From: Mageeibacillus sp. UBA5734
GTDB taxonomy: Bacteria; Bacillota; Clostridia; Saccharofermentanales; UBA5734
Reading direction: 5' to 3'
Assembly: GCA_002419365.1 (NCBI GenBank)
Contig: DIGA01000095.1
Location: 1-64,000 of the forward strand
Length of the DNA stretch: 64,000 nucleotides
Part shown: positions 25,896-33,816 of the stretch, piece after piece
Position numbering within the stretch: position 1 is the first letter of the stretch
How the letters are laid out: each line of letters begins with the position of its first letter
The notes under the pieces: generated by a model
Databases searched by the model: none
What the model saw: the letters and a program-made list of their open reading frames with translations, nothing else
What the model was told of the DNA's origin: nothing
Translations under genes and position numbers: made by a program

Positions 25896-26813
25896 CTAGT
25901 CCAGTTTGTCAGTTTCCTGCATGAAGCGGTGGTTGAAAAAGGTCAAGGCCAGGATCAGGGCAAACAAACTGACGCCCAGGGCCGAGGCGTAGCCCATCCG
26001 GTTGTAGTTGAAAGCTTGCTGGTAGATATGCACAGCCGGAACCATGCTGGCCGTGCCTGGCCCGCCCTTGGTCAGGACAAAAACAGCATCAAAGACTTGC
26101 AGGGCATTGATCATGGTCAAGGCAATGATGATCTTGAACTGGCTCTTGAGCATTGGCAAATCGATGAACAGGATCCTTTGCCAGAGACTGACTTTGTCAA
26201 TCCGGGCCACATCAAAAAGGTCACCCGGAATCGACTGCAAGGCACCGAAGTAGATCAGGAACGGCATGCCACCGAGCATGGCTATTCCGATCCAGGGGAA
26301 GCCCACCATCAGGATCGAGCCCAGCGCGGTTTTGGCATCGCCCAGCCAGGGATGGACCCAGGCCGACAGACCAACGGACTTGAGCAAGGTGTTGAGTATG
26401 CCGGTCTCACCACCAAGGATCCATTTCCAGATCAGGATGGTGATCATGCCCGGGACAACCATCGTAAAGGTGAAGGCAGTCCGCAGGGCGTATTGGGTTT
26501 TCAGGGACCGCACCGCAAAGACAAGCTCAGCCAGAACGAAGGGGATGGTCACGGAAATCAGGATATAGACCAACAGGACCACGAATGCGTTTTGCAAGGA
26601 TCCCAGAAAATCGCGGTCCTGGATCGCTTCCAGGTAATTGCCAAGCCCGATGAACTGGTCCACATTGGCTCCGTTCCAATTGGAAAAGGACTTTTCAACC
26701 GCCATTGCAAAAGGCCAGTACTTGAAGACCAGCAAAAGGATATAAACGGGCAGCAGAAAAAGATAGGCTTTCCAGAATTGTCTCGAATATCTTCTCTTCC
26801 CCACTCGCTGCAT
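25896..26813 (-). CDS. Carbohydrate ABC permease, MalF-like
   Basis: The protein has about 305 residues with six helices and the loop DVARIDKVSLWQRILFIDLPMLKS, typical of UgpA/MalF-type permeases. Two start codons are possible: ATG 26819 sits too close to TGGAG, so ATG 26813 (MQRVGKRRYSRQ) with spacing of seven is preferred. It is the first transport gene after the YesM-type kinase, separated by about 100 bases that contain a hairpin. It should pair with the MalG-like protein encoded next. Confidence 0.9.
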   Translation of the reverse strand: MQRVGKRRYSRQFWKAYLFLLPVYILLLVFKYWPFAMAVEKSFSNWNGANVDQFIGLGNYLEAIQDRDFLGSLQNAFVVLLVYILISVTIPFVLAELVFAVRSLKTQYALRTAFTFTMVVPGMITILIWKWILGGETGILNTLLKSVGLSAWVHPWLGDAKTALGSILMVGFPWIGIAMLGGMPFLIYFGALQSIPGDLFDVARIDKVSLWQRILFIDLPMLKSQFKIIIALTMINALQVFDAVFVLTKGGPGTASMVPAVHIYQQAFNYNRMGYASALGVSLFALILALTFFNHRFMQETDKLD

Positions 26814-26904
26814 GTCCATACTCCAGAATCAAGAATCCCTGTACCTTCTGAGAGCATTCTATCCAATCCAAGAGGGGGTTTGTGGTCTGATTATTGGGCA
26901 ATCT

Positions 26905-26929
26905 GTGGACAATTCTCAGGATTGTCCAC
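26905..26929 (-). promoter_or_regulatory. Hairpin at the end of the kinase gene
   Basis: GTGGACAAT (26905-26913) and ATTGTCCAC (26921-26929) are perfect nine-base arms with a seven-base loop, and they span the stop codon of the histidine kinase. No U-tract follows. It may lower read-through from the regulator genes into the transporter genes or mark an mRNA end. Confidence 0.5.
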
Positions 26930-28796
26930 CGGATATCCGCTCTTCTGCCAGTTGAAGGGGCAGGACAATCTCGACAACAGTCCAAAGGTCCGGGCTCTGG
27001 CTGATCTGGAGGCTGGCCTGGCCACGGTAGAGCAGGCGCAGTCGTTCTGACACATTGCGCAAGCCAATGCCACTGCCGCGCGGATGGTATTCAGCCAGGG
27101 CTGCAGGGTCCAGCTGCAAGACGCCCTGGATCACCGCCAGCTGTTTTTTCTCAATCGGCAGGCCATTGTTGCTGATCTTGATCACCAAAAGCCCCTGGTC
27201 ATTGACCGCAGCCTGCAGCCGGATCATGAGCGGATCACTCGCATTGGCCGGCAGGCCATGCGTCACGGCATTCTCGACCAATGGCTGCAGCAACAGGCGC
27301 ATGACCAGGCAATCTTTGAGCCCGGCGGCAATGACCGGCTCATAGGTGATCCGCTGGTCCAGGCGGATGTTCATGATGGTCAGGTAATGGCCCGCGTGCT
27401 CCAGCTCCTCGCTCAGGCGGGCGAACCGGCTGGTCGTCGAAACACTGTAGCGGAACAGTTTCGAAAGGCTCTGCGTCAAGCTGGAAATCAGCGGCACATG
27501 TTCGACCTGGGCGATTCCGTCGATGTTTTCCAGCGTATTGTAGAGGAAGTGAGGATTGATCTGAGCCTGCATCGCCTCCCAGCGGGCTTCCTGCTGGTTC
27601 AGCTCTGCCACATATTTTTCATCGATCAGCAGCTGGATCTTGGTCAGCATGGTGTTGAAGCGGTTGCTCAACTGTCCGATTTCATCCTGGGAGGTCACGG
27701 CAGAGCGGACGGTAAAGTCACCTGCCGAGACCGACTTCATCAGCTGGTTCAGCCGGCGGACCGGCACGACAATCCGGTAGGACAGCAGGATGGCGGCCAG
27801 CAACGACAGGGCCGAGGCCAGGACAATCACGGTATTGACACTGGCCAGGACAGGCTGGATATCGGCCAGAAGATCATCGAGATAATCAAAATAGATGATC
27901 CGCCAGTCCAGCGAGCGGACATAATTGGACGTCAGCAGCATATCCCCTGCTGCTTGATGCAGCGTCACACTCTGAGGAGCCGTTTCACCTGGACGGGCCA
28001 GCCGGTCAAACTGGCCGGCCAGATCGAGACTGACCGTCGCCGACTGGTAAAGCAAGGTGCCCTCGCCGTCCAGGATGCAATAGCCACTGCGCTTGCTGCC
28101 CAGAAAAGGCGTGAACAATTTGTCAAATCCGGAATAGCGCAAGCTGACGATGACCACGGGCACCGATTCAGGATTCTTGCGTGCATCTGCAAAAGTCACT
28201 TTCCGGATATAGAAGATCGCAGGACCACTGCCGGCCCCTTTGAGCTGACGGGTGATCTCATCATAAAAAGGTTGTTGTGGGCCGATCACCCGGGACGGCT
28301 CAGGCTTCGACGTGAAATCGCGGTACCAGGCCATATCGGAAATCTGCAAATCGCGGCGGATCTCACCGCCGCCGACCCTCAGATAATGGGCATCGTCCAT
28401 ATAGACCAGGATGCTGGAGACATCGCTTTGCAAGTCCTTCAGAATGAAGTTCTTGGAAACATACATTTCCGAATCCAGCTGTGCTTTCAGCTTTTCATAG
28501 ACCGTCTGATCCGGCTGGATGTCGAAAAAAAGCTGGCTGGAATCCGTCAGGGCGCTGACTCCGGCATCAATCCGCAAAATGTATTTGTCCAGCGTTTCGG
28601 AAATGAAGGAAACCACCTTGGCATTATTGGCGATGGTTTTGGCTTCCACATATTTCTGGTACTGGAAGCGGATCACGGTATTGATCAATACCAGGCTGAT
28701 CGACAATAAGACCAGATAGCCGACCAGGATCTTGAAGAAAAGGCTGAACTGGATGGGCTTATTCCGCCTGATCCACGGGGGCATGAGCGGGCTCAC
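26916..28796 (-). CDS. Sensor histidine kinase, YesM/LytS type
   Basis: The 626-residue protein has an N-terminal membrane helix and an external dCache-like sensor region (about 45-300). A second helix (about 310-345) and a HAMP segment follow (SYRIVVPVRRLNQLMKSVSAGDF). Next come the His_kinase region with the phosphorylated His in AQINPHFLYNTLENI and a HATPase domain (LLLQPLVENAVTHGL; GSGIGLRNVSERL). It should phosphorylate the response regulator encoded upstream; the genes overlap by 4 bases. In Bacillota such kinases sense a sugar outside the cell, directly or through a binding protein. The start is GTG 28796 or ATG 28784. Confidence 0.92.
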   Translation of the reverse strand: MSPLMPPWIRRNKPIQFSLFFKILVGYLVLLSISLVLINTVIRFQYQKYVEAKTIANNAKVVSFISETLDKYILRIDAGVSALTDSSQLFFDIQPDQTVYEKLKAQLDSEMYVSKNFILKDLQSDVSSILVYMDDAHYLRVGGGEIRRDLQISDMAWYRDFTSKPEPSRVIGPQQPFYDEITRQLKGAGSGPAIFYIRKVTFADARKNPESVPVVIVSLRYSGFDKLFTPFLGSKRSGYCILDGEGTLLYQSATVSLDLAGQFDRLARPGETAPQSVTLHQAAGDMLLTSNYVRSLDWRIIYFDYLDDLLADIQPVLASVNTVIVLASALSLLAAILLSYRIVVPVRRLNQLMKSVSAGDFTVRSAVTSQDEIGQLSNRFNTMLTKIQLLIDEKYVAELNQQEARWEAMQAQINPHFLYNTLENIDGIAQVEHVPLISSLTQSLSKLFRYSVSTTSRFARLSEELEHAGHYLTIMNIRLDQRITYEPVIAAGLKDCLVMRLLLQPLVENAVTHGLPANASDPLMIRLQAAVNDQGLLVIKISNNGLPIEKKQLAVIQGVLQLDPAALAEYHPRGSGIGLRNVSERLRLLYRGQASLQISQSPDLWTVVEIVLPLQLAEERISGGQS

Positions 28797-29563
28797 TCAG
28801 ACGGGGTGCGGTTTTCCGCACTGTATTCAGTCGGGGCAAGACCGGTCACTTTCTTGAATACACGGCAAAAATAGCGGCAATCGGCAAAGCCCGTCTCCCG
28901 GGCGACAGAATGGATGCGCAGATTGGTGGAGCGCAACAGACGCATCGCATGTTCGATCCGGATCTGGGTCAAGTGGCTGCTGAAGGTGGTGCCCGTCGTT
29001 TCGTGGAACAAAGTGCTCAAGTAATTGGCATTGACATGGTACTTTTCCGCTAGCTCAGCCAGGGTGACCGGTTCACGGTAGTGTGCAGATAAATAATCGA
29101 GGACCTGGCGGATGACGGTCTGGTTACCGGTCTCCTTATCCTGCGCTTCCAGGACCACCAGGTCGCGAATCCCAGTGCGCAGCGCGGGCGAGTGTTCTGG
29201 CAGAAGCAGTTTTTCCAGCAAATTGTTCAGCTGGATCTTATCAACGGGTTTCAGGAGATAATCGACGGCGCCGAACCGGAGAGCCCTCTGGGCATATTTG
29301 AAATCGTCATGGCCAGAGATCATGATGAACCGGGTCGCCGGCTGCAGCTTCAGCAACGTTTCACACAGGGTGCAGCCATCGTCCCCCGGCATGCAGATAT
29401 CACTGATGACAATTTCGGGAGAATGCTCCATAAACTGGCGGATCGCAGACGGGGCATCCATCGCCTCATCGATGGCCTGAATGCCAAGCCGCGCCTGGTC
29501 GATGGCAGCCACCAGCCCTTTGCGAATCCACTTTTCATCGTCAACGATCAATATTCTGGTCAT
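28793..29563 (-). CDS. Response regulator, YesN/AraC type
   Basis: The 256-residue protein has a receiver domain with the acidic pocket (VDDE), phospho-acceptor Asp55 in ISDICMPG and Lys in LLKPVD. The C-terminal AraC domain has two helix-turn-helix motifs (TLAELAEKYHVNANYLSTLF; VARETGFADCRYFCRVFKKVTG). It lacks the long central region of the other YesN protein in the window and so is unusually compact. It is the first gene of the locus and probably activates the transport/sulfatase operon that follows, through sites near 29676-29760 or inside the operon. Confidence 0.92.
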   Translation of the reverse strand: MTRILIVDDEKWIRKGLVAAIDQARLGIQAIDEAMDAPSAIRQFMEHSPEIVISDICMPGDDGCTLCETLLKLQPATRFIMISGHDDFKYAQRALRFGAVDYLLKPVDKIQLNNLLEKLLLPEHSPALRTGIRDLVVLEAQDKETGNQTVIRQVLDYLSAHYREPVTLAELAEKYHVNANYLSTLFHETTGTTFSSHLTQIRIEHAMRLLRSTNLRIHSVARETGFADCRYFCRVFKKVTGLAPTEYSAENRTPSE

Positions 29564-29577
29564 TGTTCCCTACTTTT

Positions 29578-29608
29578 TTCAGCAGGCAAGGTATCCTACC
29601 TTGCTGAA
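29578..29608 (-). promoter_or_regulatory. Leader hairpin of the response-regulator mRNA
   Basis: TACCTTG/CAAGGTA (29597-29603, 29587-29593) form a perfect seven-base stem. An outer TTCAG/CTGAA pair is separated by a four-base bulge. It ends a few bases before the ribosome site TAGGGA of the gene starting at 29563. It may tune translation. Confidence 0.4.
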
Positions 29609-29675
29609 CTGAGCCAGGATTTTCCGAATCGTAATCAAAATCTCTCCCTGATGGCAGGTTGCTTTTTGCATGTTT

Positions 29676-29732
29676 CTGACTCTTTCACACAGAGTCTTTA
29701 GTTAGTATAGGATGTTTCAGATTTTGATTCAA
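29676..29732 (-). promoter_or_regulatory. Promoter and operator of the YesNM/glycan locus
   Basis: On the minus strand TTGAAT (29732-29727), a 17-base spacer and TATACT (29709-29704) form a good vegetative promoter. A palindrome GACTCT/AGAGTC (29676-29681, 29689-29694) lies just past the expected start. A second palindrome TGAGAC/GTCTCA (29737-29742, 29755-29760) lies just upstream of the -35. Both are candidate regulator sites. Confidence 0.6.
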
Positions 29733-29872
29733 CGCTTGAGACAACAGGATATTGGTCTCACAGCGCTTTACATAGTCTTAACATTCGTAGCGGGATTCGT
29801 AACATAGCCCAGGCATGATCAAACCATTGCTGGACGCTGGATGCCCAAAAAACTCATGACAGGAGTACTCTG

Positions 29873-30088
29873 TTGCAAAAATTACTGGGCCTTGGTATGT
29901 GCATTGGCTGCGGATATTGTGTCGACCTTTGCCCTTACCGGGCGATCGTCCCGACAGGGGGGACGATCTGGTTCAATTACAACCTTTGTGCCGGTTGCGC
30001 ATACTGCCAGCCGGAGAGCGTCTGCCCAGTCGGAGCCTTTTACGAGGGTGAGCCAGATCCGCGCTTTCAGGACCGGTTGTTTTATTAA
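29873..30088 (+). CDS. Small 2[4Fe-4S] ferredoxin
   Basis: The 71-residue protein starts at a TTG with AGGAG eight bases upstream. The first cluster motif is CIGCGYCVDLCP (regular spacing). The second is CAGCAYCQPESVCP, where five residues instead of three separate the third and fourth Cys. It should be a soluble low-potential electron carrier. It is a single plus-strand gene between two minus-strand YesNM systems, with a weak terminator after it. A link to the EtfAB or RnfC proteins in the window is possible but unsupported by position. Confidence 0.8.
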   Translation: MQKLLGLGMCIGCGYCVDLCPYRAIVPTGGTIWFNYNLCAGCAYCQPESVCPVGAFYEGEPDPRFQDRLFY

Positions 30089-30154
30089 GCGTAGAAGCAG
30101 AAACGTTGCCAAATGCAAACGTATAAGAATCTTCAGCCGGTCACATATCTAGAC

Positions 30155-30173
30155 ACGGCAGAGCCGTTGTTTT
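30155..30173 (+). terminator. Weak terminator after the ferredoxin gene
   Basis: ACGGC-AGA-GCCGT is followed by TGTTTT. The stem is short (five bases), so efficiency may be low. Confidence 0.4.
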
Positions 30174-30212
30174 CAAACTCAAGGCAGGGGCACCGTCGAT
30201 GTCAAGTCTCTG

Positions 30213-31769
30213 CTATGCCTTCAACAGCATTTCCCGATAATCGCGTGGCGTCATGTCTGTGTACTTCTTGAAAGTCATGGTGAAGTATTGCGGCTCATTG
30301 TAACCCACCGCATAGGCTATTTCGGTGATTTTTTTCTTGGGATCCGAAAGCAATTCGATCGCTTTCTGGATCCGAACTTCATTGAGCAGGTCAGAGAAAC
30401 CTTTTCCAGTTTCATTTGAAATAATCGAGCTGAGGTATGTGGGGGATAAATAGACTTGCTTGGCTATATCATTCAGTGTGATTCCGTTGTGGTAGTTTTT
30501 CTGGATATAGTTCACAATCCTGTTCATCAGGGTCTGGCGGCTCAATGATTTGATCGAACGATAATCAGCCAGGTCCATGATCAGGCCATTGAATACATCG
30601 TTGAGTTCATCCAGGGATTCGCAGCTGACGATTTTCCGGAAGCTGGCATATTTATCAAACATTAGTCCGATCTGTCGCGTGTCATCCTTTAAGACGCGTT
30701 TGATGATGAGTATGATCGCACTGATAGAAACACTTTTGATCAAGTCGATCTGATCCCCCAGCTGCAACAGGGTCTCTTTGAATAGCTGGTTGCAATCCAG
30801 GCTCAAGGTGCTGTTATCGGCCCTGTCCAGCCATTCAACAACCTGGTCGCAAATGCGGTTGATGATCTTGTAATGCTGATGGTTCTTTTCAAGGCTGCCG
30901 TTCACGTCCGATATGAAAAAATTGATGCTTCCATTTCCCGAAAAGAACTTGCGCCCAAGAGCTCTCAGGCTTTCGACATAGGCTTCATGGAGCTGGTCGA
31001 TCCGGTCATGCACCAGACTGACCCCAAGGGAGAGTGACGCCCGGAAGGTGTCTGTTGCCCGGGCCAGGACCTGGTTGAGGAACTGGCGCAGGGAGTCATT
31101 GTCCGAGTGCTGTGTATCGCTTTTTACGACCATGGCCAAATTCTGGTCATCGACCCGCGTCAAAGTGACGGATTGACCTGTGATCAAGGTCTCCAGATAG
31201 GTCTGCAGGTTTTGCTGCCGGACAAGGTCCCCCATCTCATAATCAAAGCGGAAAACAACAACCTGGAACCGGTCCAGACTATCGAGGAAGCTTTTGACCT
31301 GAGGAACGATTTCGGTTGACTTATAGATTTTTCCAGTCAAGAGATACCGCAAGACTTGCTCACGCTGATTGAGGATCCGTTTATTTTCCTGCTGGCTATA
31401 GATTTTATCAATCAGTTTGTTGATCGCGTCCAGCAATTCCGAATAGACGATCGGCTTGGTCAGGAAAAAGGACGCGCCCAGGTTAATTGCGTCCCTGGCA
31501 TAATCGAAACTGCGGTGTCCGGTCAGGATAATGAACTGTGTTTCAGGATATTGTTCGCGAACATAGCGGAGGAAAGTCAGACCATCCACACCCGGCATGA
31601 CGATATCCGAAATAATGATATCCGGCTGGTTTTTCATGCACATGGCCAGGGCACTGATGCCGGAGTCTGCTGCTTCCATCAATTCACAACCCATCTCACG
31701 CCAGGGGAATGCCTTTGCCAGGCTATTTCTGATCCCTGCCTCGTCTTCAACGATGAGTATCTTGATCAT
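30213..31769 (-). CDS. Response regulator, long YesN/AraC type
   Basis: The 518-residue protein has a receiver domain with VEDE and Asp55 in ISDIVMPG. A long middle region (about 130-400) without a clear catalytic motif resembles the inserts of other long YesN proteins. The C-terminal AraC domain (TLNDIAKQVYLSPTYLSSII; EIAYAVGYNEPQYFTMTFKKYTD) binds DNA. It overlaps the kinase gene by 23 bases. It probably controls the divergent operon starting at 33817 (binding protein, ABC transporter, kinase, epimerase). GGAAAGGA precedes the ATG. Confidence 0.92.
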   Translation of the reverse strand: MIKILIVEDEAGIRNSLAKAFPWREMGCELMEAADSGISALAMCMKNQPDIIISDIVMPGVDGLTFLRYVREQYPETQFIILTGHRSFDYARDAINLGASFFLTKPIVYSELLDAINKLIDKIYSQQENKRILNQREQVLRYLLTGKIYKSTEIVPQVKSFLDSLDRFQVVVFRFDYEMGDLVRQQNLQTYLETLITGQSVTLTRVDDQNLAMVVKSDTQHSDNDSLRQFLNQVLARATDTFRASLSLGVSLVHDRIDQLHEAYVESLRALGRKFFSGNGSINFFISDVNGSLEKNHQHYKIINRICDQVVEWLDRADNSTLSLDCNQLFKETLLQLGDQIDLIKSVSISAIILIIKRVLKDDTRQIGLMFDKYASFRKIVSCESLDELNDVFNGLIMDLADYRSIKSLSRQTLMNRIVNYIQKNYHNGITLNDIAKQVYLSPTYLSSIISNETGKGFSDLLNEVRIQKAIELLSDPKKKITEIAYAVGYNEPQYFTMTFKKYTDMTPRDYREMLLKA

Positions 31770-33573
31770 GAATGTCCTTTCCTTCGTCTTTCAGCAAGGG
31801 AACGCGCAGCGTGATACGGGTTCCTTCGGCCAGATTGCTTTCGATCGCCAAACCATACTCATCCCCATAGAGCAGATGGATGCGCTGCTGAATGTTGGCC
31901 AAGGCTATGCCATGTTTCCCTGCGACTGTTGTTTCATTGTCTGCAGCTCCAAGATCCAGCGCCTTTTGCAGGACATTGCTGCGCATGCCAACCCCATCAT
32001 CTACGACTTGGATAACCATGTCCTTCTTGTCCCGAAAAACTTCAAGGGAAACTTGTCCCGACGAAGTCTTTGGTGCCAGACCATGTGTGATGGCATTTTC
32101 AAGGATTGGCTGGATGACGAGCTTGGGAATCTGATACTGCAAAAGCTCTTCTGGAACATGGATCCGGACCGCGATCTTGTCCACATATTTTGACCGAATG
32201 ATCTTGACATAGTGTTCAATGTACTTGAGTTCTTCAGCTAGTGTAAACGTCTGGTCGCCATCGGCATAGAGCTCCGTCTCCAGCATGTAGCTCAGACTAT
32301 GGATCATATCACAGACCTGGTCCGCCTCATATTCGTGGGCTTTCCAGCTGATCATCTGCAGGGTGTTGAACAAGAAATGGGGGTTGATCTTGGCCAGGAG
32401 ATTGCGCAGCTGTGCTTCTTTTTCTGCAAGCCGGATTTTATAGACCGTATTGATCAGATTGTTCAATTTTGCCGTCATCTCATTGAAGCCGCGGTTGAAC
32501 AGGCTGACTTCGCGGATCGACGAACGCGTCTGAAGGCTCATCGCCAGATTGCCTTGCTCTGCCTGGCTCATGGCCCTGACCAGGCTGCCGATCGGTCTGC
32601 TGACCCGCTGTGCGATCATGACCGCGAGGAAAATGCCAATGGCAGCAATGGCGGCTGCAAACACATAAAGAAAGCCAACCAGTTTGTCCAAGCTGGAAAA
32701 CAAGATGTCTTTATCAATCAAGACGATGGTGGTCCATTTTTCATAAGGGAAAGAGGCTGCCACATCTTCCAGGCGGCTGAATATGATCAGCTGGCTGGAG
32801 TTGCTGATGGTACCGGACTGCTTGTTCTGGATCAGGTCGGCATACTCCGCTGTCGTCCCAAGGGCCTTTTTATCATTGGCACCCATGACGCGTGCCTGTT
32901 CATCCGCAATATACATTTTGTCGATGCTGATGGTATTGAAAGCGTTGAATTTGTCGAGGAGGAAATCCACAGACATCCGGATGACAAGCAGGGCCTCCGT
33001 CTCGTATGTTGCAGGATCATAAATCAAGCGTGAAATGTCTATGCTGTCAGACTCCGGATTGTATCCGATCCAGTTCAATTCCATCGGATAGACCAAGGCT
33101 TGTGTCATGTAGTCACTCTGGAAGGGCTGGCTCAGACGGGTCGGTTTGTTGCCATAGGAATAGACTGCGCCCGTGGATTTGACATAGAGGTCGATATTCT
33201 GGACATAGTACTGGTCCAGTGAGCGAGGCGATAAGTAGTCAGCCATCAATTGACTGAAGCCAAAATTCAAAACTGTGTCAGACTCATCCGATTCAACAAG
33301 CAATTGAAAGGCTGGTTCTTCAATCAGCTGGTCGATTTTGGCGTCGAAATCCCGCAGGGCATAGGCAATGCCCGTGCTGGTCTGGACAGCGATATCCTGG
33401 GAATAATTCTCTGCCTGGTCAGCATAGATGGATTCATAAAGATTTTTCGGTACAACCAGCAAAGCCAGCGTCATCATGACAACAACACCCGAGATGAACA
33501 GCACCATGTAGTTTTTCAAGCTTAACGTCAGTTTCAAAGCTAATAAAACCCCTTTTAGCGCTTCTCTATCCAT
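31747..33573 (-). CDS. Sensor histidine kinase, YesM/LytS type
   Basis: The 608-residue protein has an N-terminal helix (about 22-45), a large external sensor region (about 45-275), a second helix and HAMP (MIAQRVSRPIGSLVRAMSQAEQGN). The His_kinase motif is AKINPHFLFNTLQMI, and a HATPase domain follows (PKLVIQPILENAITHGL; GKHGIALANIQQR). It partners the response regulator encoded next. Its gene is divergent from an orphan binding-protein gene, an arrangement reminiscent of three-component XylFII-LytS-YesN sensing. The ATG at 33573 has a weak ribosome site; a TTG at 33537 behind AAGGGG is an alternative. Confidence 0.92.
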   Translation of the reverse strand: MDREALKGVLLALKLTLSLKNYMVLFISGVVVMMTLALLVVPKNLYESIYADQAENYSQDIAVQTSTGIAYALRDFDAKIDQLIEEPAFQLLVESDESDTVLNFGFSQLMADYLSPRSLDQYYVQNIDLYVKSTGAVYSYGNKPTRLSQPFQSDYMTQALVYPMELNWIGYNPESDSIDISRLIYDPATYETEALLVIRMSVDFLLDKFNAFNTISIDKMYIADEQARVMGANDKKALGTTAEYADLIQNKQSGTISNSSQLIIFSRLEDVAASFPYEKWTTIVLIDKDILFSSLDKLVGFLYVFAAAIAAIGIFLAVMIAQRVSRPIGSLVRAMSQAEQGNLAMSLQTRSSIREVSLFNRGFNEMTAKLNNLINTVYKIRLAEKEAQLRNLLAKINPHFLFNTLQMISWKAHEYEADQVCDMIHSLSYMLETELYADGDQTFTLAEELKYIEHYVKIIRSKYVDKIAVRIHVPEELLQYQIPKLVIQPILENAITHGLAPKTSSGQVSLEVFRDKKDMVIQVVDDGVGMRSNVLQKALDLGAADNETTVAGKHGIALANIQQRIHLLYGDEYGLAIESNLAEGTRITLRVPLLKDEGKDIHDQDTHR

Positions 33574-33700
33574 TCGGCATCAGATGATTTGACAAACACT
33601 TCCCTTATAACACGACAGGCTTCCACCTGTCCAGAATGAATAGAACCGACATCGATCAAACTGTTTATTTTAGGTAGTATGCCTATATTTTATACATTCT

Positions 33701-33721
33701 TAGCATTTTGCTACGATCGTA
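33701..33721. promoter_or_regulatory. Two adjacent palindromes in the divergent region
   Basis: TAGCATTTTGCTA (33701-33713) and TACGATCGTA (33712-33721, perfect) abut each other in the AT-rich gap between the YesM kinase gene and the orphan binding-protein gene. They are candidate operator sites for the response regulator. The gap also holds a small hairpin GACAGG/CCTGTC at 33614-33631. Confidence 0.4.
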
Positions 33722-33816
33722 ATAAATTATAAGTGAAAAACCTGATGATAATTGATTTACTTAAGGTTCATAAAATCTTAACATCTAGGTGTCGCACGAT
33801 TGGAATTGGAGTGAAC

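Noticed and set aside
25860..27050. 396-codon plus-strand frame opposite the ABC permeases
   Set aside because: Antisense to two permease genes; composition typical of shadows of membrane proteins.
27084..28709. 541-codon plus-strand frame opposite the YesM kinase
   Set aside because: Antisense to a certain histidine kinase; sequence is Gln/His/Asp/Arg-rich as expected of a shadow frame.
29760..29773. Catabolite-response (cre)-like sequence TGTAAAGCGCTGTG on the minus strand
   Set aside because: The central CG is displaced by one base relative to the cre consensus, so the match is poor.
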